Shown here: one piece after another, positions 29,755-39,238 of the stretch
Position numbering within the stretch: the stretch's first letter is position 1
Layout: each line of letters opens with the position of its first letter
Source: Hymenobacter sp. PAMC 26628
GTDB taxonomy: Bacteria; Bacteroidota; Bacteroidia; Cytophagales; Hymenobacteraceae
NCBI RefSeq assembly: GCF_001562275.1
Contig: NZ_CP014304.1
Coordinates: 1,860,001-1,924,000, forward strand
Length of the DNA stretch: 64,000 bases
Direction: 5' to 3'
Translations under genes and position numbers: made by a program
The notes under the pieces: generated by a model
The model's input: the letters and a program-made list of their open reading frames with translations, nothing else
The model's database searches: none
Told to the model about the DNA's origin: nothing

Positions 29755-30479
29755 CAAGCAGGAAGCCGGGGGAGGAAGACGGGGCCAGGTATTGACTGGA
29801 TACACCACGGCGCCCTTACCCCCACGCAGCCCCCAAAAATAGCGGTTGGCGCGGTCTGGGCTGGCCCGCCGCTGGCACTCAGTGCCCGCAGTGCCAGCAG
29901 GTAGAGCAGCACCCCATACAGGTTTTTGAGCACGCCCGCCAGCTCGCGCCGCAGAATGCGCAGGGCCTTGCCCATCTGGTTTTCCACGGTTTTGGGCGAT
30001 ATTTCCAGTGCGTCGGCAATCTGTTGGTAGCTCAGTTCCTCGTAGCGGCTCAGCTCGAACACCACGCGGCACTGGGGCGGCAGGTGGGCCAGGGCTGCCG
30101 CCACTGCCGCCGCCGCCTCGGTGGCGTGCAACTGGGCCAGGGCATCCGGGGCCACGGGGGCGCTGGCGGGCGGAGCATCGTCCCAGGCCACCTGGCGCTG
30201 GGCGCGCTGCTGGTGGCGCAGGGCGGCATTGAGGGCCATGCGGGTGAGGTAGGCGCGGTGCGATTCGATGGCCGGCAGGGTGGCTAGCCCTTGCCACACC
30301 CGCAAAAACACATCCTGCAAGATGTCTTCCACCACTGCCCGGTCGGGCACCACGCGGTAGGCCACCGCCCCCAGCGGGGCATAAAACGCCTTGAACAAGG
30401 CTTCCAGAAAAGCCGCCGCGTCGGTCTGGCGCAAGTGCGTCAGGCGGGCATCCAGGGCAGCGTCGTCGGGGGTCGCCAT
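29754..30479 (-). CDS. ECF RNA polymerase sigma factor (FecI-like)
   Basis: 241 residues. Region 2 includes VVEDILQDVFLRVWQGL (about 49-65). Region 4 is LPPQCRVVFELSRYEELSYQQIADALEISPKTVENQMGKAL (about 133-173), with the helix-turn-helix. Usual ECF factors end near residue 190; this one continues with a hydrophobic stretch (LYGVLLYLLALRAL) and about 40 more residues, which could anchor it at the membrane. Its targets probably include its own operon. Confidence 0.92.
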   Translation of the reverse strand: MATPDDAALDARLTHLRQTDAAAFLEALFKAFYAPLGAVAYRVVPDRAVVEDILQDVFLRVWQGLATLPAIESHRAYLTRMALNAALRHQQRAQRQVAWDDAPPASAPVAPDALAQLHATEAAAAVAAALAHLPPQCRVVFELSRYEELSYQQIADALEISPKTVENQMGKALRILRRELAGVLKNLYGVLLYLLALRALSASGGPAQTAPTAIFGGCVGVRAPWCIQSIPGPVFLPRLPA

Positions 30480-31193
30480 GCAAAGAAGGGCTCAGGGATA
30501 GAGTCGGAGGAGGGGGTGAGGTTTCCCCGTCGGCAACTCCTCACGCAAGCTAAGCGATGAACGTCAGGCGCCGCCGCTAAGTCTGCGGGTGGGCCCCGGG
30601 CAACGGCCGCCGGCCCCGGCCCTGCTACTGCGCAAAACTAGCGGGCCACTACCTGGGGCCCCGGCATAACGGAAATGGCCTAAAAGCAGATACCCCGTCC
30701 CAGTGCGTCGCGCGGTGGTAGGCCGCCGCGTTCAGCTTGCCTTTTCACTGAGGCGGCTTTGAGGAATATTTTTCACTAATCGAAGCCAACGGCCCAAGCC
30801 AGCAAGCAAAACCAAGTGAAGTTAGCCGGTAGGGGGCAACATCCTCGTCGCACGCCGCCTAGCTACAGTGTAGGGCCCCAGCGGGTACACCCTTCCGGCT
30901 GGTGATTGCGCAGAAGCCCGGCACGGGGGCCACGCGATGCTTGAGTACGTGTCCGCGCAGGCTTTTCCCTCTTGAATAAATAGTTATGAACCAGACATTT
31001 GCTTGAGGAAAATTCCCCGCCTCCTGGTTGGCAAGGCGCTTTTTGGTGGGTAGACTTTTTGAATAAGACACTCAGCCAGTGTCGGCTGGCCAAAGTCGTT
31101 TGAAAGCGCCAGGTCAAACAATTCTATTGGCTAGGTGGTCTTGGAAAACGCAGTTGCGTAAGGCAGCTGTCCACAATGTTAACTTCACCAACC
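30480..31193. other. 714-base gap, no gene seen
   Basis: No frame has plausible protein character or codon use. The segment 30960-31080 is AT-richer. The gap separates the divergent sigma-factor operon and the oxidoreductase gene, so it should hold promoters for both; I could not pick a convincing TAnnTTTG box. Confidence 0.5.
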
Positions 31194-31919
31194 ATGAAAA
31201 TAGGAATTATCGGCGCCGGCCACATCGGCAGCGCCCTTGCCGTGCGGCTCACCAGCCTCGGCCACTCAGTGCTCATTGCCAACTCGCGCGGCCCCGAAAC
31301 GCTGGGCGACGTGGCCCAGAAAACCGGCGCTACTCCCGCCACCGCCCGCGAAGCCGCCCAGCACGGCGAAATTATCGTGGTTACCATTCCGCTGATCAAC
31401 ATCCCCGACCTGCCCAAAGACCTGTTCGAGGGCGTACCCGCCAGCGTGCCGGTCATCGACACCAGCAACTACTACCCGCTGCTGCGCGACGGCCACCTGC
31501 GCGAGCTGGAAACCGGCACCCTCACCGAGAGCGAGTGGGTGCAGCAGCACCTGGGCCGGCCGGTGGTAAAGGTGTTCAACAACATCTACGCCGAGCACCT
31601 CGAAAAAAAGGGCACGCCCGTGGGCACGACCGGCCGCATCGCACTGCCCGTAGCCGGCGACGACGAAGCTGCCAAGCGCAAAGTAATGGACCTGGTCGAA
31701 GAGCTGGGCTTTGATGCCGTGGAAGACGGCAGCCTGCACGAGTCGTGGCGCCAGCAGCCCGGCACGCCATCCTACGGCGCCGACTGGCCCGAAAATAAGC
31801 TGCGCGAGCACCTGCGCAGTCTCGGCCACGAGCGCACCGAGGAGCAGCACGCGCAGTACCTGGCCAACCATGCTGAGCAGGAGAAGCAGATGGCGGCGCA
31901 GGGTATTAAGCTGAAGTAG
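31194..31919 (+). CDS. NADPH-dependent F420 reductase-family / NAD(P)-binding oxidoreductase
   Basis: 241 residues from ATG 31194. The Rossmann motif GIIGAGHIGSALAVRLTSLGH is at residues 3-23 and SR at 33-34 after beta-2 suggests NADPH preference. The family is related to archaeal F420H2:NADP oxidoreductase, but bacteria without F420 use such proteins for unidentified substrates. The C-terminal helix is Glu/Gln-rich. It ends at a strong bidirectional terminator shared with the aldo/keto reductase gene. Confidence 0.85.
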   Translation: MKIGIIGAGHIGSALAVRLTSLGHSVLIANSRGPETLGDVAQKTGATPATAREAAQHGEIIVVTIPLINIPDLPKDLFEGVPASVPVIDTSNYYPLLRDGHLRELETGTLTESEWVQQHLGRPVVKVFNNIYAEHLEKKGTPVGTTGRIALPVAGDDEAAKRKVMDLVEELGFDAVEDGSLHESWRQQPGTPSYGADWPENKLREHLRSLGHERTEEQHAQYLANHAEQEKQMAAQGIKLK

Positions 31920-31946
31920 CCCAGGGCCATAACTGGAACAGCTTTG

Positions 31947-32000
31947 GGGCCCCACGCAAAAGAGCCGCGGCAATTGCCGCGGCTCTTTTGCGTGGGGCCC
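31947..32000. terminator. Perfect 27-bp-arm palindrome, bidirectional terminator
   Basis: Arms 31947-31973 and 31974-32000 are perfect reverse complements with no spacer, centred on CAATTG and containing AAAAGAGCCGCGGCAA. It separates two convergent oxidoreductase genes. Confidence 0.85.
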
Positions 32001-32043
32001 AAAGGCCTTTTGGTGCAGGCCCTTTGCCAGAACGGCCAGCTAG

Positions 32044-33036
<993 letters not shown>

Positions 33037-33130
33037 TTAAGATGAAGCCCCGCCAAGGGCTGGCGGGATAGTTTGTCTTTTACGGCAGGCAGCGTAAATC
33101 CGGTCACGGGCCGGGGATGCGCCTAGCTTC

Positions 33131-33170
33131 GTTAAGCAAACCTTAAGCTTCCTTAAGACGCCATTAAAGG
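33131..33170 (-). promoter_or_regulatory. Phased TTAAG array upstream of the aldo/keto reductase gene
   Basis: Four TTAAG/TTAAA units start at 33132, 33143, 33153 and 33164, a spacing of 10-11 bases, with CCTTAAG repeated exactly at 33141 and 33151. A fifth TTAAG starts at 33219, 55 bases further. Spacing near one helical turn suggests a regulator binding one DNA face, 107-146 bases ahead of the gene. No promoter box was identified for the gene itself. Confidence 0.4.
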
Positions 33171-33280
33171 GACAATGCCGTTCAAACCAAAGGCTGGTAC
33201 GCTACTAGCTAAGGCCCTTTAAGCTACCGGCGCCGCCCGGCAACAAACCCGTTGCGCACGTTACCCCAAGTAAACCAGGG

Positions 33281-34168
33281 CTACTTGGCAAAGGTGGGGG
33301 CCACTACCAATTCTTTCGAGCCGGCCGTGTATTTATAAAAGCCTTCGCCTGATTTGGCGCCCAGGCGGCCCGCCATCACCATGTTCACCAGCAGCGGGCA
33401 AGGCGCGTACTTGGGGTTGCCGAGGCCGTCGTGCAGCACCCGCAGAATGGCCAGGCACACGTCGAGCCCAATGAAGTCGGCCAGTTGCAGGGGCCCCATG
33501 GGGTGGGCCATGCCCAGCTTCATCACCGTGTCAATCTCCGCCACGCCGGCCACGCCCTCAAATAGGCTGATAATCGCTTCATTGATCATCGGCATGAGGA
33601 TGCGGTTGGCCACGAAGCCGGGGTAATCGTTCACCGCGGTGGGCGTTTTGCCGAGCTGGCGCGACAAGTCCATCACCCGGGCCGTGGTTTCGTCGGAGGT
33701 GGCGTAGCCGCGAATTACTTCCACCAGCTGCATCACCGGCACGGGGTTCATGAAGTGCATCCCGATGACCTGGGCGGGGCGCTGGGTAGCGGCCGCAATT
33801 TTGGTGATGGAGATGGACGACGTGTTGCTGGCCAGCAGGGCCCCGGCGGGCGCGTGCTGGTCCAGCTCGCGGAAAATCTGGAGCTTAAGGTCCACATTTT
33901 CCGTGGCAGCTTCCACCACGAGCTCCGCATCGGCCACGCCCTCGGCAATGGTCGTGAAAGAACGAATGCGGCCCAGGGTGGCGGTTTTGTCGGCCTCGGC
34001 CAGGGCACCTTTGGCCACCTGGCGGTCAAGATTTTTGGCAATGGTGCCCAGGGCCCGGTCCAGGGCCGGCTGACTTACGTCGACGAGTGCGACGGCAAAG
34101 CCGTGCTGCGCAAATACGTGGGCAATGCCGTTGCCCATGGTGCCGGAGCCGATGACGGCGATGTTCAT
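33281..34168 (-). CDS. 3-hydroxyacyl-CoA (3-hydroxybutyryl-CoA) dehydrogenase
   Basis: 295 residues, the length of single-domain Hbd enzymes. The NAD-binding motif [22 protein letters not shown] is at residues 3-24. [16 protein letters not shown] and [12 protein letters not shown] follow. The catalytic His/Glu pair is in [17 protein letters not shown], and the C-terminal dimerisation domain has [14 protein letters not shown]. Oxidises 3-hydroxyacyl-CoA in beta-oxidation or butyrate-type metabolism. TAGCTTTG on the minus strand (34201-34208) is a fitting promoter box. Confidence 0.94.
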   Translation of the reverse strand: MNIAVIGSGTMGNGIAHVFAQHGFAVALVDVSQPALDRALGTIAKNLDRQVAKGALAEADKTATLGRIRSFTTIAEGVADAELVVEAATENVDLKLQIFRELDQHAPAGALLASNTSSISITKIAAATQRPAQVIGMHFMNPVPVMQLVEVIRGYATSDETTARVMDLSRQLGKTPTAVNDYPGFVANRILMPMINEAIISLFEGVAGVAEIDTVMKLGMAHPMGPLQLADFIGLDVCLAILRVLHDGLGNPKYAPCPLLVNMVMAGRLGAKSGEGFYKYTAGSKELVVAPTFAK

Positions 34169-34200
34169 AAGGGAAAAAAGAAAAATTGGGAGGGAAGCTG

Positions 34201-34208
34201 CAAAGCTA
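34201..34208 (-). promoter_or_regulatory. -7 box of the hydroxyacyl-CoA dehydrogenase gene
   Basis: CAAAGCTA reads TAGCTTTG on the minus strand (TAnnTTTG), 33 bases before the start codon. Confidence 0.5.
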
Positions 34209-34340
34209 CGTTTTACTCCTTTGGTTGGGCCCGATTGTGAATCCGCTGAAATGTTTTGAAAACTTCATATCTTTTTTAAAACATCCACCGTACAAAGCCC
34301 ACAACACTTTCTTTCACCTATTCCCAACTTCCACACCGCC

Positions 34341-34511
34341 ATGGGTAGCCTCCTGTACATCATCGCCGTCATCTGCATCATTATCTGGGCCCTCGGCTTT
34401 TTCGGGGTAATGGGCACTGGCATTCAAAGCAATGGCCTGATCCACATCCTGCTGGTGATTGCCATCATCGCCGTCCTGTTCCGCGTCATCAGCGGCCGCA
34501 ACGCGGTATAG
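34341..34511 (+). CDS. Lmo0937-family small membrane protein
   Basis: 56 residues, MGSLLYIIAVICIIIWALGF..., with two hydrophobic helices (about 4-22 and 33-48) and a short basic end (RVISGRNAV). The layout matches the Lmo0937/YqaE-like tiny membrane proteins often induced by stress. Function unknown. A strong terminator follows. Confidence 0.82.
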   Translation: MGSLLYIIAVICIIIWALGFFGVMGTGIQSNGLIHILLVIAIIAVLFRVISGRNAV

Positions 34512-34541
34512 CGGGGGCAAAAGCAGTTAACTGGAAAACAC

Positions 34542-34577
34542 AAAAAAGCCCTTCGGCCTTGGCCGAAGGGCTTTTTT
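34542..34577. terminator. Bidirectional terminator between convergent genes
   Basis: A 17-bp stem (AAAAAAGCCCTTCGGCC with its complement) around TT, with A and T runs at the ends. It serves the small membrane gene and the outer-membrane gene at 34594. Confidence 0.88.
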
Positions 34578-34593
34578 ATGCGCGGCCGGGGCC

Positions 34594-35415
34594 CTATTTC
34601 CCAATGTTGAACAGGAAGTTGAATCGGATGACCGGGTTGGAATAAATGCTGTTGTTAAAAGTGTCGTTGAAATTGTAGAGCACCACGAGGTCGGCAGCGG
34701 CCCGGTTACTTATTTGCGAGCGGTAGCCCACGCCCGCCAGCGGCGATTCCACTGTGCGCGAGCCAGTCACAAACTGATTGTTGGAAATGATATAGTTGTT
34801 GTTGGCGTCCACTAACGGAAGCTGCGCTTTCGTGACCTCGTACTCGCCGTGGATAAAAAATTGGTTGATAACCCTAATTTGCGCAAAGACTTTGACGCCG
34901 ATGTTGTTCAAGCTCAAGCTGGGGTTACCCCCGCCAAATGTCTGGTTGGTATAAGAATAGCTGATGCCGGGCCCTACGGATACCCGGTCGTTGATGCGGT
35001 AGCCGAGTGCCGGTGAGGCGCTGATGCTGAATACCCCGCCGGGGGTGTAGTAATTGGAGCCGTAGCTAAGCCCGAAACCCGAGTAGATGAAAAATTTGGT
35101 GTACTGCTCGGCGTGCGCCTGGGCGGCCTTGCGGGCCTGCTCGCGGCCGGGCAGCTCCAGGCCCGAGGGGCTGGTGTTGCTGGGCTCGATGGTGACGGGC
35201 GGCTGCGTTTGAGGCTGCACGGCGGGCTGGGTGCCGGGGGCCGTGTAGATGGGAATTTCGGGGGCCGTGGGCGACGGCTCGACCGGGCGGGCCGGGGCGG
35301 GCGCCGTTGGCGCGGGCAGCACCACCGGCGGGGCCCCCAGCACGGGGCGTTCCTGGGCGTGGGCGCGTCCAATGGTGAGCCCGAGCGCGAGCAGCGCAAG
35401 CAGCGAATATTTCAT
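34594..35415 (-). CDS. Exported protein, Pro-rich linker plus probable outer-membrane barrel
   Basis: 273 residues from ATG 35415. The signal peptide ends RAHAQ. A Pro/Ala/Thr-rich region covers about 25-85. From about 105 the sequence alternates like beta strands (KFFIYSGFGLSYGSNYYTPGG, GYRINDRVSVGPGISYSYT) and ends in FNFLFNIGK, so an eight-strand outer-membrane barrel is likely. No family could be named. An extension to 35508 lacks export character and is not used. Confidence 0.8.
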   Translation of the reverse strand: MKYSLLALLALGLTIGRAHAQERPVLGAPPVVLPAPTAPAPARPVEPSPTAPEIPIYTAPGTQPAVQPQTQPPVTIEPSNTSPSGLELPGREQARKAAQAHAEQYTKFFIYSGFGLSYGSNYYTPGGVFSISASPALGYRINDRVSVGPGISYSYTNQTFGGGNPSLSLNNIGVKVFAQIRVINQFFIHGEYEVTKAQLPLVDANNNYIISNNQFVTGSRTVESPLAGVGYRSQISNRAAADLVVLYNFNDTFNNSIYSNPVIRFNFLFNIGK

Positions 35416-35511
35416 GAAGGAAAAGTGAGGGGTAAAGCGCAGAAAATCGTTGGCTGCCAGGGCCCTAAACGGCGGGTGGGCGCGTTTCGTGCCCCCCCGC
35501 CGCGGCAAAAA

Positions 35512-37134
35512 TTACACCAGGTGGTACATTTTTTGGCGCTGGCTTTTCAGCGTCTCGTCGGCCAGGTATTCCTCGTAGTTCATGCGCCGGTCGAGGATGC
35601 CGTCGGGCGTCAGCTCGATGATGCGGTTGGCCACCGTATCAATGAACTGCAAGTCGTGCGAGGCGAACAGCATGGCCCCTGGGTAGTCGCGCAGGGCGTT
35701 ATTCAGGGCTTGGATGGATTCCAGGTCCAAGTGGTTCGTCGGGTCGTCGAGCACCAGCACGTTGCCGCTTTCCAGCATCATCTTGCTCAGCATGCAGCGC
35801 ACCTTCTCGCCGCCGCTTAGCACGTTGCTTTTCTTCTGCGACTCCTCGCCCGAGAACAGCATCCGGCCCAGCCAGCCGCGTACGAAGCTCTCGTCCTTCT
35901 CGATGGAATACTGCCGCAGCCAGTCCACCAGGTTCATTTCGCCCGACTGGAAGAAGCTGTTGTTTTCCTTGGGGAAGTAGCTGGGCGTGATGGTGGTGCC
36001 CCATTTGTATTCGCCGGTGGCCGAGGTGGCCTCGCCAAACAAAATGTCGAACAGGAGGGAGGCGGCGCGGTCGTCGCGGCCCACGATGGCCACCTTGTCG
36101 CCTTTGTCGAGCGAGAAGCTCACGTTCTTAAACACATGCTTGCCGTCCACCTTGGCACTCAGGTTTTCGGCCGTCAGCAGCTGGTTGCCGGGCTCGCGCT
36201 CCGACTTGAAGGCGATGTACGGGTAGCGCCGCGACGAGGGCTTAATCTCCTCCAGCGTCAGCTTTTGCAGTAATTTCTGGCGCGAAGTGGCCTGCTTACT
36301 CTTTGAGGCGTTGGCCGAGAAGCGGCGCACAAACTCTTCGAGTTCCTTGCGCTTGTCCTCGGTTTTCTTGTTCACGTCCTGGCGCTGGCGCAGGGCCAGT
36401 TGGCTGCTCTCGTACCAAAACGTGTAGTTGCCGGGGTACATCGTGATTTTCGAGAAGTCCAGGTCGGCCATGTAGTTGCACACGGCGTCGAGGAAGTGGC
36501 GGTCGTGGCTCACCACAATCACCGTGTTCTGGAAGCTGTCGAGGAAATTTTCCAACCACAGCACGCTCTCAGTATCCAAGTTGTTGGTTGGTTCGTCAAG
36601 CAGCAGCACGTCGGGGTTACCAAACAGGGCCTGGGCCAGCAGCACGCGCACTTTTTCGCTCGCGCCGAGGTCCGACATCAGCGAGTAGTGCTTGTCTTCG
36701 GTGATGCCCAGGCCGCTGAGCAGCTCGGCGGCTTCGTAGTCGGCGTTCCAGCCTTCGAGGTCGGCAAATTCGCCTTCGAGCACGGCGGCCCGCTCGCCGT
36801 CGGCGTCCGAAAAGTCGGCCTTGGCATACAGCGCGTCCTTCTCGCTCATCACCGCGTACAGGCGCTGGTGGCCCTGAATGACGGTGTGCAGCACCTGCTG
36901 GTCGTCGTAGGCAAACTGGTTCTGCTTCAGCACGGCCAGGCGCTGGCCGGCGGGCATTTCCACGGCGCCGGTGTTGGGCTCCAGCTCGCCGGAAAGGATT
37001 TTGAGGAACGTGGACTTGCCCGCGCCGTTGGCCCCGATGAGGCCGTAGCAGTTGCCGGGCAAGAATTTAACGGTAACGTCTTCGAATAGCACGCGCTTGC
37101 CGTAGCGCAGGCTCACGTTGGAGGTTGAAATCAT
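35512..37134 (-). CDS. ABC-F family ATPase
   Basis: 540 residues with two ABC ATPase domains and no membrane segments, as in ABC-F translation factors (EttA/Uup/YbiT group). The first Walker A is GANGAGKST (about 34-42), with LLDEPTNNLD as Walker B. The second domain has the degenerate P-loop GRDDRAASLL, plus signature NVLSGGEKVRCMLSK and LDDPTNHLD. GRDDRAAS replaces the usual GxxGxGKS/T, so the second site may bind nucleotide poorly; this matches what I recall of the YbiT-like subgroup. It ends QKMYHLV, also a YbiT-like ending. Confidence 0.9.
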   Translation of the reverse strand: MISTSNVSLRYGKRVLFEDVTVKFLPGNCYGLIGANGAGKSTFLKILSGELEPNTGAVEMPAGQRLAVLKQNQFAYDDQQVLHTVIQGHQRLYAVMSEKDALYAKADFSDADGERAAVLEGEFADLEGWNADYEAAELLSGLGITEDKHYSLMSDLGASEKVRVLLAQALFGNPDVLLLDEPTNNLDTESVLWLENFLDSFQNTVIVVSHDRHFLDAVCNYMADLDFSKITMYPGNYTFWYESSQLALRQRQDVNKKTEDKRKELEEFVRRFSANASKSKQATSRQKLLQKLTLEEIKPSSRRYPYIAFKSEREPGNQLLTAENLSAKVDGKHVFKNVSFSLDKGDKVAIVGRDDRAASLLFDILFGEATSATGEYKWGTTITPSYFPKENNSFFQSGEMNLVDWLRQYSIEKDESFVRGWLGRMLFSGEESQKKSNVLSGGEKVRCMLSKMMLESGNVLVLDDPTNHLDLESIQALNNALRDYPGAMLFASHDLQFIDTVANRIIELTPDGILDRRMNYEEYLADETLKSQRQKMYHLV

Positions 37135-37190
37135 GAAAACAGCAGGTTGAGAATGACGAATGGAAGGGGGCGGCCGGGGCCCGGGGGCCC

Positions 37191-37198
37191 CAAATTTA
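37191..37198 (-). promoter_or_regulatory. -7 box of the ABC-F gene
   Basis: CAAATTTA reads TAAATTTG on the minus strand (TAnnTTTG), 57 bases before the start codon. Confidence 0.45.
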
Positions 37199-37350
37199 CG
37201 CACGGCGGGCCGGGCCCGAAACCGCGGCGCACGGCCCCGTGCACCAACCGCTCCGCCTGCTAAATGGTGCCCGCCCAGCCCAGGGCCCAACTTCCGGCCC
37301 GCAAAGGCAGTATAGCAGGGTAGTTCTCTTCACCTTACCCGCACTTCTGT

Positions 37351-37821
37351 ATGGCCACGGCCCCTTCCACCAACCCCAAAAGTACTTTTAGCATGGGCAT
37401 ATTCACCGGGGTCGTGCTCCTGGTTTACACCACCGTGGCGGCCCTGCTCGGATTTTTTGACCGCATCGAAGCGGGCGCCCTCGACCTGCTGATGCTGGTG
37501 GGCGGCACCATGCTGGCCATTGCTCGTCGCTCCAAAGATACAAATGGTCAATTAAGCTACTTTGATGGGTTCAGCACGGGCATCGTTACGGCGCTGGTGG
37601 CTTCGGTGGTGCTGGGCTTCGGTTTCATCGTGCTCACCGTGGTAATGCCCCACGCCATGGACCTGACGCGCGTCCGCGACATTTTCGGCTTCGATTTGTC
37701 GGTAGTACTGGCGTTTCTGACCATTATCCTCATGGGTACCATGACCGGCGTCATCACTTCGCTTATAGCTATGCAATACTTTAAGCAAGACGCGCCCGAC
37801 CCCATGAAAAGCGAGGATTAA
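37351..37821 (+). CDS. DUF4199 membrane protein
   Basis: 156 residues with four predicted membrane helices (about 16-36, 43-58, 74-100, 116-142). YFDGFSTGIVTALVASVVLGFGF is the conserved DUF4199 core. An inner-membrane protein found mainly in Bacteroidota, function unknown. Followed by a terminator at 37858-37886. Confidence 0.88.
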   Translation: MATAPSTNPKSTFSMGIFTGVVLLVYTTVAALLGFFDRIEAGALDLLMLVGGTMLAIARRSKDTNGQLSYFDGFSTGIVTALVASVVLGFGFIVLTVVMPHAMDLTRVRDIFGFDLSVVLAFLTIILMGTMTGVITSLIAMQYFKQDAPDPMKSED

Positions 37822-37857
37822 CGGCACATTGGCGTTGCATTTTTCGGTGATTTAGAG

Positions 37858-37886
37858 CCAGTTCTGTACGGAACTGGTTTTTTTTT
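37858..37886 (+). terminator. Terminator of the DUF4199 gene
   Basis: CCAGTTC/GAACTGG stem with a 6-base loop and nine T. Confidence 0.85.
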
Positions 37887-38077
37887 GTATTATTGATCAA
37901 ATTTGTAGAAAACGCCTAATAAATGGAATGTAAAAGGGCCAGTTAAGTGTATTGCAGTCGGTTGCTTCACCCTGGGGCCCCAAATGCAGTATTGGACTTT
38001 TTAAAAATCCGAATATTTATTTTCCTTCTCCTACAAAGCTCTGCTAGCCCCCTCTTTATTTCTTTAAAAATTACTTT

Positions 38078-38482
38078 ATGAAAGCCAAAATCTCCGCGCT
38101 GTTCATGTTGTTCGCCCTAGCCTATATGCCGGCGCGCGCCCAGTTCGTTGACCGCACATCCATTGAGCGCGCCGTGCCGAACATCTCCGTGTTCAACACC
38201 GAAGCCGCGGCCCTCACCCGGCAGATGGCTAATAGCCTGCACCTTAACGAAGGCCAGTACGCAAAGCTGTTCACTGTGAACCGTACCCGCGTGGCCCAGC
38301 TCGGGGAAATCAACACTTACTTCAAGCCCGACGAGCCCGGCCGCGCTACGCGTTTGTCCGAGCTCGATGCCCAGTACGACCAGGAGTGCAGCCGCATCCT
38401 CTCGCCCTCGCAACTCGCCCAACTGCACCAAGAAAAAGGGGCCCCCATGACGCCCACCGACACCGGCAACGGCCGCGGCTAA
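38078..38482 (+). CDS. Small exported protein, unknown (paralogue of the 10987 gene)
   Basis: 134 residues with a signal peptide (ALAYMPARAQ). The helical body has ALTRQMANSLHLNEGQYAKLFTVNRTRVAQL and a second helix pair ending ECSRILSPSQLAQLHQEKG. It shares the spacing of LTR, the L-x-E-x-QY turn, and the final L-x-P-x-QL with the protein at 10987-11367. No known domain. The gap 37887-38077 before it is AT-rich with no gene. Confidence 0.78.
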   Translation: MKAKISALFMLFALAYMPARAQFVDRTSIERAVPNISVFNTEAAALTRQMANSLHLNEGQYAKLFTVNRTRVAQLGEINTYFKPDEPGRATRLSELDAQYDQECSRILSPSQLAQLHQEKGAPMTPTDTGNGRG

Positions 38483-38499
38483 ACCGCTGACAGTAAAAT

Positions 38500-38541
38500 C
38501 AAGCAAGGGGCCCACCGATTATTCGGCGGGCCCCTTGCTTG
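38500..38541 (+). terminator. Hairpin after the 38078 gene
   Basis: A 14-bp stem (CAAGCAAGGGGCCC with its complement), extended by a short inner CCGA/TCGG pair. It has a weak T run, so it is a likely terminator. Confidence 0.65.
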
Positions 38542-38651
38542 TTAATTAGGCCCCCAACGCCAGCGATTTATGAGACGACGCTGCTGCAAAAATCCATTTG
38601 CGCAACATACAGCTTACCGCCCGTTAACCCAGCAAATACTGCCGCCAAAAC

Positions 38652-39080
38652 CTATCGGCTAACTTTTGCGGCTGGGTCAACCAGGATTTCGGTGACGGTG
38701 CCCAGCGGGCCGAAGTGCAGGCGCAGGCATGGCGCCGCCGAGCGGTGGTGGCCGGCCCCGCACTGGGGCCCCGGTACGAGGTAGTAGATGTACACTTTCT
38801 CAGTACCCTCGCGTAGTTCTTCCTCGTCGGGCTGGCCGAGCAGGGCGTTGATGTCATCGGCCCGGGTGAGGTAGAGCTTTTCGCGCGCCTTGAGCAAAGT
38901 GGGCAGTTGCGCCAGCCGGTGGCCCTGGCAGCCGTAAGCATCGGCGCGCCAGGCCGCGGGGGCGAAGCCCGGCAGCGGGGGCAGGGCGTGGCCGCAACCG
39001 GCCAGCGCCAACCCGGCGGCCACGGGGCGCACCCGGCGGGCGAGGCGAGAGAAAACTGAAACTGGCGGCAAAGGGCGCAT
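38652..39080 (-). CDS. Small lipoprotein, unknown
   Basis: 142 residues from ATG 39080. The signal ends LALAGC (lipobox). Later THR/ADDINALLGQPDEEELREGTEKVYIYYLVPG resembles the SmpA/BamE-type pattern in which a helix-turn 'LLG.P' is followed by beta strands, but four cysteines (GCQGH, QCGAGHH, PCLRL) are unusual for that family. Outer-membrane lipoprotein is the likely location. Confidence 0.7.
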   Translation of the reverse strand: MRPLPPVSVFSRLARRVRPVAAGLALAGCGHALPPLPGFAPAAWRADAYGCQGHRLAQLPTLLKAREKLYLTRADDINALLGQPDEEELREGTEKVYIYYLVPGPQCGAGHHRSAAPCLRLHFGPLGTVTEILVDPAAKVSR

Positions 39081-39238
39081 GGCAGAGGAATACAAGAAAC
39101 CGCCGCAAAGGTGGCCCCGCCGCCGCGAACGCATGGCAGCATCGCCGGGGCCCGACATAACCCCGGGGCCCGAAGCGCGTTAAAAGGCCCTGCGGCAGGA
39201 TTTAGTGCCGAATTCCTCACTTCTTTATTTGCTTGGCC

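Noticed and set aside
30859..31117. Short minus-strand frames in the 30.5-31.2 kb gap
   Set aside because: Overlapping frames with no protein character, codon bias or start context.
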